Assembly (NCBI GenBank): GCA_001695595.3 | Contig: MBPM02000021.1 | Coordinates: 186,001 to 250,000, forward strand | From: Plasmopara viticola | Taxonomy: Eukaryota; Oomycota; Peronosporomycetes; Peronosporales; Peronosporaceae | Reading direction: 5' to 3' | DNA: 64,000 bases | Part shown: in pieces, positions 41,465 to 55,059 of the stretch | Layout of the letters: each line of letters opens with the position of its first letter | Position numbering within the stretch: position 1 is the stretch's first letter | Made by a program: the position numbers and the translations under genes | The notes under the pieces: model-generated | What the model was told of the DNA's origin: nothing | Seen by the model: the letters and a program-made list of their open reading frames with translations, nothing else | Database searches by the model: none

Positions 41465-44400
41465 ATTTTGGTATATTAGGGTAATAAGCATCTCTTGAAA
41501 GTTTTGCTGATATTTTCTTGCCTACTTATCGTGAAGGTGCTAAATTTAAAGTCGCAAAAAGGTCATTGCACGAATATTCTACAATCACAATCAAATTGAA
41601 TTTGAATACACAATTGTGCCCAATTGCACAAGGCTTTACACATTGGCTGTAGCTTAATTAGCTCGATGCGATTCATCAGTCACGACCATGGTGATCAAGT
41701 TTTGACCACTATCGTTTGCTGCCATGAGTGCGCACAAGCAAGCATTGAGACTGCCTACTTGTGTGAGCCATTGACATAGTCTTCACTGGACATATCTTGA
41801 GAGAGCACACTAAGTAATTTATGCATGTCTCGGACAGCAAGCTGACCAAAAGTGTCGTAGCACATTTATGCAGCAGTTTAAAGCTGCGGTCTTATGACGC
41901 ACAATTTTTCCATGATTGTTTATAGAGCAAAGTGGTTCTAAGAATGACATTTATGAGATCTATCTATATGATATCGTTATTTTAGGTGATAACACGGTAA
42001 CAAAGGTCAAATCATAGGTGAAAGGCCTTGTTAACCTGTCGTTTTAGTAAGAATATACGACTTTCCGGATCCTAATAGAGTTCATGCTGCATAAGGAAAG
42101 CTCCATTTCAAGGCTGCTCGAGCTTTTCGATGAAAAGTTCGTCAAGAGTGGGGAGCCGGAAGCCAAATTTGAAAAGTTTAAGCCAAGACACGGCAGTGAA
42201 AAAGTTCTTTGTGGGGGTGTTTTTGCACGTGATATATCGGAACCCACCAAAAGCATTGTTTTGGCGTTGGGTAAGGTACTAGATATCTAGCTTGATTTAC
42301 ATATTACGAAACGTTGCATAGCAGAGTAGAGTACTTTATTGAATATCGCTTTGATTAATTCTGATGACGGCCATCGTTGTGCAGATGAGAATTACCAATT
42401 ATCCATATAAATGCTGAACTCACTCGAGCTATATTTCTATGTCTTTAGCGGCCGCAATATATATAAAAATCAAACAAGACAACAGAAATTGCATTTTAGC
42501 AAACAAGCTCAAGATTCGTCTCATATTTGATGTGTTCGACTTAAATGCACAGGACTAAGTGTAATAAGCAATCTCACTTAATTTCGTGCACATGTACACA
42601 ACAACGCGTGCATCGCGCAGATACAGCGCGAAATTATTATGATCTATCGACAAAGTATGTTAGTTTCTGATTTCTTTATGCAAGAGATCAACGTTTAGAA
42701 GCCAAGTGCATTCAAAACGATTGCGCGAATTTTCTGAAAAAGTGTCTTCGAAACCCGCAGCATTAATGCTTTGATAGCGGCATCATGCTAGCTACGTGCT
42801 TGTATATTTCAGTAAGTTTTTTTGCACTAACGATGTAAACATATATAACTTAAAGAGGATATACTCTTCTTTTAAGCTAGCGTGCAGATGTCTAACTTAT
42901 AAAATTGCCTCGACTGTAAGATATAGTTCATCTAACACAAGGTGTGTGGTGGCGGATCTACACAAGGAACGTAGGACCTCATGCAACTTCGGATTAATAT
43001 AGATCGTATAACTTTATGCAGAAAACTTGAGCAGATTCCACACCTTTGTGTTGTGCGCAGACGTTTTTGAACTCGGGCTTAAAGGCACGAAAGTCCGAAA
43101 GCAATTTGAGGTGTACTAATGACGGTTGTCTAGGCGTACAGTTTCATAAGGATAATGTGTCATATTCTTGTTGGCAATTAGAACTCACTCTCCACATCAT
43201 CATTTATGGTAATATTTCTTTCATTTTCGTGCGTCTCATCAATTCATTTATATAGAAAACCAATCATGGAGTAATCTGTATTAGCTAGGTCTTAATTTTT
43301 AGAGAGCCGGTATCGACACCCCTCCCAAATATCGCCACCCACTTCCCAGGTATAAGCCACAAACTCTCTTATATAAGCGCCACACCCATCGTAAAATCAC
43401 ACTCGTCGCAAAAGTGAATCCACACACCATACATCAAACCTAAATTTTCTCTACACATACGCCAAGATGCCATTGGCCTCACCCCCGCGCAGACTTACGA
43501 AATCCTTGATGACGCACTGAAGTCAATGCAGAAGTTCCCACTAAGGAAAAAATTTCGACAAGAAAGGAAAGGGCTAAGAAAGACAAGCACGCAAACACCC
43601 ATGTGTCGATACCGTCTTCCTATGACTAAAGACAATCACTAAATAGATAGGCTAGGTTGTGGCAGAAAAGCAATGACTCTTATTTGCATCGCCACCTGCA
43701 GTGTAAATTGTCCATGGCTACATGCTCAACACATATGAAATGTTTGAATGGAGAAACTCGCGGCCACACGGGTTGCAAGCCCTGGAAAGTGTCTTCGCAT
43801 CGTCAGTGAATAAGTGCATGACGCTGCTTAAGGAGGAACTGCAGCATACAAGATTGGCTAAGAGCAGGTTTCATCAAAATTACGATGTGAAGGCTGATGT
43901 GAAGACGTTAAAGACCGGGCGGAGGTAAAGGTTAAGCATTTTTTCGTCTGGAGAAGGTGGGCGAAAGTATCCATGCATGATTCCACGCTAGAAAGATAAT
44001 TTTTACCCATTTCCCGTGTTCGAAAGTAACAATATTACTATCGGTATAACGTGTGCTATAATTTGTGATTTTAATAGTGTTATTAAAAAAAAACAATTTT
44101 GCGACGGGTGTGGTTTTACGATTATTCAAGAAAATTTGTGGCTTATACCTGGTGTGTGTGTGTGGCGATACCTGGAGGCGGGGGTCGATACTGGCTCCCA
44201 ATTTTTATCATTTAAAACCCACAAAATTATCTCGTCTATTTAGAGGCTACCCAAAAAATTGCAATGGATCTAGATGTTAACAGTCTTTAGCCCAACGACC
44301 AAGCATATCGCACTTGCGGCGTTTCTCCCCTGGCTGTGCACTTTTAGCGTGCGATAACCATTAAAGTATCCACATACGCGCCAATGAGATTTCTCATCAC

Positions 44401-46850
44401 ATTGGTGTTTGCCATTCTGTCTTGAAATTAAAGACTTGTCTAGCGCTTTTGATAGTATGCGTCGCTAGTTGTGATTGCGTTCACGTATCCAACTTTTTTC
44501 TGGTTGAGTAGCACCAAAGTTAATCGAATGAGTGACCCGATACTACATTGTCAGCATTTACAAAATGTCGTCAGCGTCTTTTTTGTCATGTCTGCCATAC
44601 TTGATGCATATCCTCGCCAAAACGTTTTTGCTATGCCTTACAGAGTTGTAGTATTGTTGTTCGTTGCCCTACAGCATAGTCGTTTGATGTCTCGAAATAT
44701 AAAGGAACGTAATATCTAAAAGCATTAACTTCGCTTGCTTTTGAATGCAAATGCGAGCTTGTACAGGTTTTCGCTACATCTTTCTGGCAAAAAATTAGTG
44801 CAGGTGCCGAGGGATAAGACACATCTTTCGTCAAGACATTTTTATTAGGCAAAAACACCGCGCTGAAAATAACAACCAAAGAAAATTGCATATTTGAGTG
44901 CTCAAACAATATAGTTGGTCATATGCAGTAAAGGTTAGCGACTTTAGTTAAGGAGTACAAAATCTATCGCAAATTTTTGTATAGCAGATGTAGCAAGAAA
45001 AGCAGTCTTGTTTTTGGCGTGTATGTTTCTCCCCGACTGCTTTTCTAGCAACACAAATGTCTTTATCTTGTTTGAACGGTAGAATGCAAAGAACCCATTA
45101 GTCCATCACTTAACAATGGTATAAGAGACAACTTCGAGTGCCTTTATATCTGAGCACGTACATTGCCGCCAATAGCGTTCCTTGTCGACTCCCGCACAAA
45201 TTGATGCTGCAAGAAAATGGTGCGATCAATAGAAGCGTGAAAGCTGGCATCTGACCTATCGAGCAGCAACTGACCTTCCAATTGTGGCGATTTAATAAGG
45301 CGATTGGTGATACGCAGCGCAAAATTCTAGACGTACCCAGAACAACGTCTCCGCTTAATTGCTGCGAAGTTACCATTCTTGAGGAGCAAAAAAGTGTCTT
45401 ATACGCAAAATTCATCTCGCCTAGTCAATTAATACCAATAACCGAGTGGTTCTATGTCACTTGTAATTTTTTAAAAAATTATTTTGTCAATTGTACCCTC
45501 GCTCCAGGCTACAGAGGGACGCTAAATTGTTATACAAGTGCTGCCGGCGTTGTGTTTATTTTTTTCAAAAGTCCATGCCGACAAGTCGAGTTTCGAAAAA
45601 AATGTAGGAGCAAATTGCAGCTTATAATCCACTATCTTTAAGCATTAAATCAATGACTTATACTACTCTTGAGATTGAGATTGACCTCCGGTCATCCAGC
45701 CTTGCACAGATGAGTCAAAAAAGTTTTTTTGACAATATCTTTCGGTGATGCGGGTGAATAGTCCAGAGTGGTTCAATCGCCAAATAGTCGCTCGGGAGGA
45801 AGGCCTCAAAACACATCAATTTCACTGCAAAAAGTGCGCGCGCCTACGGGACGTTTTCTTCCGGTGATCCTCAGGCACCTTCGTATTTGGGTGATGATGA
45901 AAAGTAAAAGTATCAGCGGATACTGGCCTGACGCCTCGCTTGCCGAATTGTACCGACGCAAGTTGCCATCTTATAAGTAATAAAATCAATAAAGTCTGAC
46001 GAGGACCTTCCAGATCAGTATTATTTACCGACGCAGGTCATGGCACCAGATAGTATGCGCATCTACTTTGTGTGCGAGCTTTTTAAATGTTTATTTCTTG
46101 TCGTCTCATAAAGGGCTGTTTTTCGAGCGCGATCCTTAGTAAGCATGCGTGCACTGTAGTAACGCATCGAATACCGCCTCTCAGCGCCTTAAGAATGAAA
46201 ATCAGGTTAAAATCTGGATACATCCCGGGATTATTCAAGCACAGCTGCCATTGCAATCTAATCAAAGAGGAGTGATCTCTTAAAATGCTACCATCCAAAC
46301 GCCACCCACGTTAAAGGAAGCATTTTCCATCCTGAGATTGGAATAGTTTTCCCATCTGGTAAATCGAACACGGCTTACTCTCGAGCTGCCTCGGGTTTGC
46401 CATGATGTCAAGCTGTGCGCCAAAAGCCTGTATTACGAGCACAGATATTGAGTACGCCCATTATGTCTTAACGTGCGACTGAAATAGCGCGATTTACCTC
46501 CGAAACGTCAGTTTCTTCTAGTTCCAAATTGCGGCCAGCCAAATTTTTTTAATGAGACTTGCGAAGCAGGATGACTGCACCAAATAGCAAAGAGCTCAAG
46601 GTGTCCGTATTAGTGCCTTTGCTCCATTAAGTCCTCTCTATAATGTGACAATAGGCTTAGAGAGAAAAGGGGTCATTCTATGGCATTTTATTTATGAGGA
46701 GCCACAGTTTTTTGTGCGATAGAATTTTAATGCTCAATTTGCTTTATTAGTTGGCCTGCCGCTGATTCTCATTTGGCCACATGAACTACGAGATCCAATG
46801 CAGAAAAATACCGCTCATTAAAGCTCGAGGCGTTGAAATATGTCGGAATT
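41465..46850. mobile_element. Nested LTR-retroelement debris, block G1 copy 1
   Basis: Collinear with 55060-59300. Example anchors are TTTGCTGCCATGAGTG (41718, 55508), AGCTGACCAAA (41841, 55668), the AAAGCATTGTTTTGGC region (42250, 56076) and CCGACTGC before ATGCAAAGAA (45033, 58531). Coding content is eroded. A short plus-strand ORF (42084-42290; KFVKSGEPEAKFEKFKP) exists but has no recognised family. This copy carries a DNA transposon (43302-44199). Boundaries are approximate. Confidence 0.45.
43302..44199. mobile_element. Non-autonomous DNA transposon with ~40-bp TIRs and 8-bp TSD
   Basis: The left end GAGAGCCGGTATCGACACCC and, on the other strand, the right end GGGAGCCAGTATCGACCCCC are imperfect terminal inverted repeats that continue through TATCGCCAC. 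Both ends are flanked by AATTTTTA (43294-43301, 44200-44207). The 898-bp interior holds no transposase; only short ORFs. An 8-bp duplication fits hAT-like elements, but the termini do not start with the usual CA(G/A), so the superfamily is open. Confidence 0.75.
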
Positions 46851-46859
46851 TCATGTTTC

Positions 46860-49530
46860 TACGCAATATGCTTGAAGTTTAACCAGCCGTTTAAAGCGCA
46901 CAGCTTTAATGCATGTTCGGCCCCATTTTCATTGCGGTCAATATAGCCGTGGCCATGGGCATCATTAACCTCCATATATCCATCCGTACTCGCCTTGCTT
47001 GCAAAGTTTGAGCACGCTAGAGACTTTAAAGATTTGTGATTAACTCGGATCACAAAACCATTTTAGACGTTCCAGATAAATCGTTATGGACGTCGACATC
47101 ATATTGTGGCTTAATCAGATATGTAAATACTTAACTAAACAGTTCCTATCTTGCTTCCATAATATAAAATCCGAGATTTATGGTGTTCATCACATCGCTT
47201 GAACTGTATCCTTTTAATCAAGAAATTTGGATGTTCCCGAACACCGTTATTTCAAGTGCAATTTATTGCTTTGCAGATCAAATATTATTCTAACAAGAAA
47301 ACTAGGTTAAAGGTAAAGAACTTGAAGTAAACGTTTGTTCGAGCTTGTCTCCGCTATCCCCTGCTTTAATGAGTAAGCAGTACACGTTGGAGTCTTAGTT
47401 TATCTATAAAATAGGTCAAGCTTGTTGATATAAGGGCTATCATTATGAATGTAACATATCACTGACCAATTGATGTCCTGTGTGACCTAAGGACACCGGT
47501 GACCTTATTGACAATTTGAGTAAAGTATTTTAAATGCCGCAATTACTTATCCGACACCTTCGTGCTCACAAGATCAGGTTTGTGCTCAACGCGGGATTAT
47601 ATTTTACAAAGAACCAGGAATATCATGCAATCCATTGAGACAAGTGGGACGTTCCTGTCCTTAAAAATGGGCTGTCTGTCTATACCACGAAAAAAAAGGC
47701 TTAAAGTCAAGGAAATGCACTTAAACATCACTAGTGCGTACTTTGGCAAACGATTTTCTGTCATGAACGAGGTGGTCACGCTCAATAGCATAAAGCTGCC
47801 TATACTGGATTAATCGTGATTGTCCTCATCAATTTGTAGCAATGCGTAGCCAATGGCATTGTCAAAAGCGTTGTAGACCGCTATGTCAGGTACAGTAAAG
47901 CCAAAGCGAGTCCTTGCCGAAGGCTTTCTTGGTGCTAGTAGAGCCGTTTTGGTGCTAGAAGCGCTAGCAATATATTCGACAGAGGCGTGCTAGCCCCGCA
48001 TAACAAGCCACTGTACAGGTATATATAGCTTCCAATGCCTACAAACTTCCTCTAATACATTCGCGACCGTAGCGTAGGCCATGCAGAAATAGCTCTCACT
48101 TATTCAGGGTGTGCATGAATCCTATGACGAAGCAGCCGTCATCTTTAATCTCCCCTGTCGCAAATTGTGGATCTGGCATAACATTTCTGACACATAAAAT
48201 TGTTCTTGACAGCCTGATAGGTATTTTAGAGCCAGTTGATCATCTTTGAATTAGCTAAAGTCAGAACACAAGTATGTCTTGACAGTGCGTTTGATAGCTT
48301 TTGTCGCATAAATTGTACTCCCATACTCTGCCGCTAGACGCATAATTTGGTGTGAGGGAATATGCGATTCCCTAGTTTGCATTTGGTAGAAGCCATCTAC
48401 TCAACGATGTGCACTACACAATGTGCACCCGAGCATGATGTTAAGTAACACATCTTTTTGTGGGGTAGGCGTTTGTATATTTGCTTATCCTATTATAAGC
48501 ATAAGCTGGTCGCCAATTTTCGTTTAGTGGTCTAGCACAGAAAGTCGGTAACAGAAGCAAAATTTGACTTACTCACCATGCACCTCTTTGCTGCTCTTGT
48601 TGCATATGTCATTGCTTACTAATGCATCATTACTTTCCCGCAACGAGCTTGACTTTGTATTTCTTCCTCTTTTATTTGAAAAAAAGATCTTGATCGTGGG
48701 TTTATGGAAGCCACATCTAAGTATTCCTTTGAAGATATGAATATCAGATATCTAGGATCATAGTCCAGGCGAAGCGTACACTGCCTATGAAGCTGATTTA
48801 AGATGTCCCTAGACGAAAAGCGCATATAAATTATCAAGAGGCTTTATCATCTTTGATCACGCCGCATCCAAGATTTTTCAATTCTAGCTCAGCCACTAGC
48901 ACAATAGCTTCGATTCCTTTGAGACTCAGTATTAAGAGCATCTCTGGAAGCGTCTTCGATAAAAGAGCACCTGCTGTAACGTGACGACCAGTCAAACCTT
49001 CGATATTGAATGATTTGTGACTCGTCGTCAGGTTTGTTCATGATTTTTTCTATTGCATCTCTATTCTATTTTAAGAAGAGCTATGCTCTCTGGTATTGAT
49101 CGTACTTTGCTACCTTCTTTGCCTTGGGACCTTTGCTTCCTATTTGCTGAACTTTGTCATCTGTAGCTGGTTTTTCGATTCTCACCGATAACTCTACCCT
49201 ACCCACGTTTATTTGCGAACATGTGTTAGTCGCTTATGGAGCTTTGTTGCTCACAGTCGGCGGTGCTGTCTTACTAAAGTATATGCTGTCTTTAGCAACA
49301 GCTGATGTTTTAGCAAAAGTTGATGACCCACCCAAGCAAAGACGTCGTTAAGTCTACAACAGATTAAACATATTTATCGTTAATACGCTTCTGGGCGACA
49401 AATTATCCAGAATTTCGACTAAATGACCCGTATGTGTTACAAGGGAGGAAATATAATTCACCATAGCCGTATTATGCAGAAATAGGAGCTGACATCAATG
49501 GCCTTTCCCCGCTATTCGATCCCAATTTTT
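46860..49530 (-). mobile_element. Ty3/Gypsy remnant, family G2, inverted partial copy
   Basis: Minus-strand piece 47053-46859 (NFASKASTDGYMEVNDAHGH) matches the plus-strand piece at 62247-62573 (NKASMGGYMEAINAHSHHYI). At the other end, plus-strand 49154-49351 (LTVGGAVLLKYMLSL, AKVDDPPKQRR) matches minus-strand 59584-59375 (LTVGSAFLPKSMPSL, AKVDDLLKQRR). So the block is a reverse-oriented relative of 59360-62570, shortened by internal loss. Confidence 0.5.
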
Positions 49531-49541
49531 GCAACGATAAT

Positions 49542-49969
49542 GTAACACAGTCGTGGAGGATGCGATTGAAGCCGGCCGTCGGACGAGGCTGAGGTGAGGG
49601 CGAGGTAAAGTCGTAGAGGAGCGATAATGGCTGTAGCAAGTTAATAAGTGATATTAATTGAAGAGCTCTTGCGATTTATTTTCTTGCTACAACCTATATG
49701 GTGGCTCTCAGCCATCTACTGCTACCATCCTAAAAAAATTAAATCTTCTTTTATTCCAATTGGCGTTTTACAAAGCCTAGATTTCTTTAATCCAATATTG
49801 TCTCTTGGTTCCCAACGATTATGGGACATTCGGAACTGTCTTCTGGTCGAAAACCGTATAATTGCTTATATCTATGGATAGTACTAATGCTTATGTATTT
49901 TGGGAATATTCTCATTATTTTGCGTAAAAGCCGCTACCGGCAAAACTTCCAGTGACGACAGTTACGTCA
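49542..49969 (-). repeat. LTR (3' LTR of the Gypsy element)
   Basis: Begins TGTAACACAGTCGTGGAGGA and ends GTTACGTCA on the plus strand, a TG...CA palindromic terminus. Homologous to 54608-55045 along its length, including GGTGGCTCTCAGCCA and TATGGGAC, with many substitutions. Confidence 0.75.
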
Positions 49970-49984
49970 CTTGACCTCAAAAAC

Positions 49985-50065
49985 GATGCCGACTTTAGAT
50001 AGATAGGGCTCATCTTTCTAAAAAAAGATGCCCACTTTAAATAGATAGGGCTCATCTCTCTGAGT
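49985..50065. repeat. 42-bp direct duplication near the 3' LTR
   Basis: Two units starting GATGCCGACTTTAGATAGAT (49985) and GATGCCCACTTTAAATAGAT (50027). On the minus strand they encode the repeat MSPIYLK(S/W)ASF.R in the degraded C-terminal region of the Gypsy polyprotein. Confidence 0.75.
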
Positions 50066-53000
50066 TCCCAGGAGAAGTCGATGAGTCCGAAAATTGGCTT
50101 TAGATTTTCCACGGGCTCGCAAGTGGCTTGCTTTTTGGTTTCACCAAGCAACCGAACTTAATGCTGTAAGTTTCTCTTGTACTTACGATATCCAATAACG
50201 GCTTTAACGCAATGTTCCCCAGAGCCATCGACCAACTGACCTTGTTCTTCTTTTGCCGGTGCTTGGGGTCCTTTCAATACGGCTTGCACATTAAAAATTG
50301 AAGTGTGAAACACTGAGTGCAGCTTTAATGCCTTCGCTAATTTTAAGTCATAGAGATTTCACGAAACTCTTTTCACGATCGGGAATGGGCCAATATATCT
50401 TGGCGCGAGTTTCTTCGATTAAGCAAACCTCTTGTGACAAATAACCAAATTTTCGCCGTCTAAAAGCACCATATCGCCAACTCAAAAGTTTTGGACAAGA
50501 CTTTTCTTGTCATAACAGTACTTCGAACGCTCTTGTGCCTCGTTCATTCAGTCATGCGCGAACTTGAGTGAAGTTTCTTGACGCAGTAGGGAGTCTTGTG
50601 CTGATTTTTCTAGCTTACGAGTTTCTGGATCTGATTCCACATCATCCGAACATATTGTAGATCCACTTCGAACGGTGACATTCCAATTGTAGAGTGTACG
50701 CGATAATTATAGGACATCTCAGCCAAATGCAAGAAGTCATCTCAGTCATTCTGTGCTGGGTCGACGACATTTCGGAGATAATTTCCACTAACACGAATAG
50801 TTCTTTCTATTTGTCCATCCGTTTGCGGCCTATAAGCTGAAGCCAAATTGTGTTACGTTCCCACAGCAGACACGATTGCTTGCCATAACTTGAAGTTGGT
50901 GTCTTGAGCGGACAGAATGGACTTCAGTATGCCATGGTCTTTCACATATTTCTTCATAATGACTTTTGCAATTTCCGCAGTATCATCCGTTGTCTTCGCA
51001 GCGATGAACATGGGTCGTTTGATCATGCGATCAACAATCACTATGACGGCATAGTAACCACATTTGGACCTCGGTATAGACACGACGAAGTCCGTAGAAA
51101 TGTAAAACCATCTGCCTCTTTGATATACAAGGGCCGAATTAATTTTGGCAGTTTGGTGTACCTAGCCTTGTTGCACTGACACATTTCGCATGTGTTGACA
51201 TAGCGCTTGAAGTACTTCGTCATTTTTGGCCAGTAGTACTCTTGACGCCAGGCCAGATACGTCTTGTAAAGTCCTGGGTGGCCTGCCGATACAGAGTTTT
51301 AGTTCTCACATGTGACGAGATCAATCAGATCTTCGTCGTCCAAAATCTACAGTCGTGGAGGCTCATCTTCGCCAGTTTGGTAATACAAAACATCGACTTG
51401 CAAGGAGTACTTTGGCATATTGTCTCCGCTTTTCAGCTTTCTGAGGATCTACTTTAGGTCTCTATTTCATGCATACGTGGTCTTTGCAAATAGAGCAACT
51501 GTGATCTTGTTCGTCCTGGTTGTCGCCACGATCTCGCGGTTATAAACCGCTTCCAGAAGCACTTGCAAGCTAACTTGGGCAGCTTTACTGTCAAATTTCG
51601 GATTGCGTGACAGTGCATAAGTCACGGTGTTAGTTTCACCGGAAATCCATTTGAACAAAAGCCGAGATTTAGCAAGCTCATTAAGCTATCGAGCTACTCT
51701 GCGATTCGTAGTCTTCTGCGTCAAGATAATCTCAATACTTTTGTGCTCCGTTTCGACCGTAAATGGTTGATCGAGAAATTATACACGCCATACTCTTAGC
51801 GCGTGCATAATTGCAACTAGCTCTTGCTCACAAACAGAACCATTTAACTCGGCTGGCCTCATCTTCCGACAAGTAAAAGCAATTAGATGCTCTCGCTCAA
51901 TCTCCTTTTGAAACAAGGCTACCCCTATTGCAAAATTTGAGGCATCCGTTTGCATATTAAATAATTTCGAAATGTTTAAAAGACTTAGAACGGGTGGAAG
52001 ATTCAAGCAACGCTTAAGTTCTGTGAAGCGATGTAACTGATCGTCCGAGAGCTTAATCGCTTCTCAAGGACGTTTTTTTTCTAAATACTGTCGTGGAGTC
52101 GTCCTGCAAATTGCGCGAAGTCCCTGTAAAATCTTGAGACATCGACTGTAGTGCCTGAAAAGCACTTATTTGCTTCTTTGTCTTAGGAATTGACCAATCT
52201 GTGCTGATCTCAATTTCGTTGGGGTCCATTCGGGTGCCGTTTCGTTCGACAAAGTCTTGTAGGCACGGGATCATCTCCACGCAGAAATGGCACTTTGAGA
52301 ATTGGTGTAATCTTGCTGGTCTTCACACCGTTTGAGTACACGATTTAAAGCCGTTACGTGGTCTGCGACATCTTCACTTTGTGTAAACACGTAGATGTCG
52401 TCAAAGACATCTAAAAAATCTCGAAAATCTTTCTGCAAAAGCCGCTTGAACGTACCCGGACTTTCGCTCAGTCTAACGAAAGTGACTAGATATCCAAAAA
52501 GACCATCTGGGGTATAAATCCGGTAAATTGTATATATGATTCACGCACTTTAAGCTGATAGTAATCCCAAAGTAGGTCCTTGCAAGAAAACCAATGACTT
52601 CCGGACATGGCGATAATTATGAACAATTCGGCAACTACACGCTTCTTGACACGAAACGTTAGTGCCGAAAAGGCATACGTATTTGGTCGAACAATGCCTG
52701 CTATAACCATCTCTTTGGTTTATTCTTGGATTGTTCTGCGCTGATCAGGACTCTGGTGCCATTGACAGATATCGGCTTGGTATCTGGCTTGACCAAAATC
52801 TCGTGCTCAATTTCTTCCCGTACTGGAGGTGTCTCGCTTAAAAGCTCCATGCGAAATACTGTTTTCGCATACTTGTGTCGCGTTGATAAGCCGGATCCTC
52901 TTAAGCGATTCCTATCCTTGATTCTTGAAGCGCTCAGCTCTTTCAATTTCATAAGGGTTGACGACAAAGACAGCTGCAATGTCATTGCCATGTCGCAACA

Positions 53001-54607
53001 TTCTTAAAGAAATAGTGAGAGGAAATTAGCTGCGTCATCCCTTGACACCCATGGTGGCCATGTTGCCGATAGTAATAAAAAACTTGTGGCTCTGATTGAT
53101 TTCAGCCTTTCGTTGTCCAGCGGTCCATCTGGACGGATGTTATTATGCGAATTTAGTCAAATTGCCGATTGGTGCTATATGTTGGAGGAGACATGCTCCC
53201 TGTAGTTCAGTTAGAATCGGGATTTCGCCCACGAAGCCACATCATGCCAATAGCAACATCCTTATTTTCAGGAACAAGCATGACTTGGAACGTTCCCGAT
53301 GAAATGGGAAAACCAGGTATATGAAAGTTTATGTGCACCGTTCGTCGAAAGCGGTGAACAACCTGGTCGTAAGCAAGGTCGACTTGCATCATCTCACCCT
53401 TTGTTATTTCGAGCTCAAATTGCTTCACCAAGTCTTTGAATATGTCGTTAAGACTACATCCGTTGTCGATGAACACGGTTACGGGTCTTTCTTGATCAAA
53501 GTCGTTAAAATCTTGAGCTTCAACTTCTGAGGTAGCACGTAGTGTACCTCAAATATGACGATTCGCTTCCATAGATTTACGAGCTGTACATTGCGGCGAT
53601 AAATGGACAACAACGCCACAATTGTTAAATGACGCCGATTAGTCCAATTGTCGTTCTTGTTCTTCCTCTTGTTAAAACGCTTTTGTTTAAGAGGTCGTGG
53701 CTTGTTCGCACGATAGCCTGATTCTAAAGGCACCATTTTAACGACTTGGTCGATATACGATTTGACCTGCCTGAGTAATGGGCAAATTTGAAATTGGAGG
53801 TAACTTCAATGGCCTCATAAAGAGCACTCCGATTCTCTTCTTTATCTTCTTTGCGGTGTCTTCCCAAAACTCATGTTAAAAAAGAATCGCTTTTCCAACT
53901 CACTGATTTTCAATTCAGTGTGAGTAAAAAACTCATGAATAAAGAGTCGAAACTGATTTGATTTTGTTTTACAGCCTACGCGTTTTGTATAGATGGATAA
54001 AATGGTCTAATGAACCTTCCAAAGCTCTAAGATTTTTTTAAAAGGTGCTTCAGGTTTTCAGTGGTGTTATGCAGGCACCTACGCCCTTACAATTTGCAGT
54101 CTTGTTTCGGTGAGTCGGACAAGCTTCAGCTCTTTCATCGCTGATAATCACAAGTATTCTCGCAGCTTGTCGAGCTTCTTGTTACGGCTTATTAGAGATT
54201 CAGTGGTTTTGATGAACGGGTTTGTGAGTTCACCACTCTTCGTTTTTCCGTACAACGAAGCCGAACGAAGCAGCTCAAACGTATTAAATAAAGAGCAAGC
54301 AAAGCCGAGTGAGCAACTTGCCTGGGAGTCATTCTCCGTGTATCAGTAGCGCGGCAGAAGTAACTTGAAGACAAAAGCACGAAGCCACAGACCAACTGAA
54401 AGAGTTCCAGATGTTTGTACCACACTAGCGTGCAGCCACACTAATCAACCACTGAACGTTAAGGTCGTGCCGTAAAACAACCCTTCGTAATCTAGTACTT
54501 CCCACTATGTGACTCGTACCAATAATCATAGGATGACACGCATTTCACTATGTGACCTCGAGCACCCTTGCTTCGAACTCTTGAACTTGACACGACAAGT
54601 GCTACCA

Positions 54608-55045
54608 TGTAACACAGTCGCGGAGGAAGCTTATTGAAAGTCGGTTGTTAGGTGAGGCTTTGGGACGAGCGGGGTGATTTCGGTGAGAGAAAAGGAGTGT
54701 TAGACGTTCAGGAGCAAATTTAAGAAGTAATGTTAGATGGAGGGCTCTTACGACTTCTTTTCTCGCTACGGCCATACTGGTGGCTCTCAGCCACCTTCTG
54801 CTAATATCCCAAAGACTATCACTCTACTTTACTCCTTCAGCTTTGTCACACTTTCTAGATTATTTTCAGCCGATAAGGTCTCGTACTTTTCAAAAGTTAT
54901 GGGACCTCTGAAACTTTCTTCGGGTCGAATATTTATAATTGACTATACTTATTGTTTGTACTAAAGCATATGGACTCTGGAAATATTCAAATTTGTTGCG
55001 TGAGAACCATTATTAGCAAACCTGCCAGCGACGACGATTACGCCA
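54608..55045 (-). repeat. LTR (5' LTR of the Gypsy element)
   Basis: Begins TGTAACACAGTCGCGGAGGA and ends near GATTACGCCA. Pairs with 49542-49969; marked divergence between the two implies an old insertion. No target duplication was recognised beside them. Confidence 0.72.
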
Positions 55046-55059
55046 CAACGTGAAATTTA

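Larger units (their letters stand above)
49542..55045 (-). mobile_element. Ty3/Gypsy LTR retrotransposon with both LTRs, minus strand
   Basis: Two homologous terminal sequences (49542-49969 and 54608-55045) enclose, in minus-strand order: a basic gag end (53736-53600, PRPLKQKRFNKRKNKND); protease (53476-53207, MFIDNGCSLNDIF replacing D.GAs); reverse transcriptase (52991-52486, KPDTKPISVNGTRV ... SGSHWFSCKDLLWDYYQL); RNase H (52006-51779, MQTDASNFAIGVALFQ, FTCRKM.PAE); connection (51658-51467, ETNTVTYALSRNP); integrase (51223-50853, CEMCQCNKARYTK and MSIPRSKCGYYAVIVIVDRM); and a degraded C-terminal end (50151-49915). The Gypsy order RT-RH-INT is complete, but frameshifts break it. A primer-binding-site candidate (TGGTAGCACTTG on the minus strand) lies directly inside the 5' LTR at ~54607-54596. 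Confidence 0.8.
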
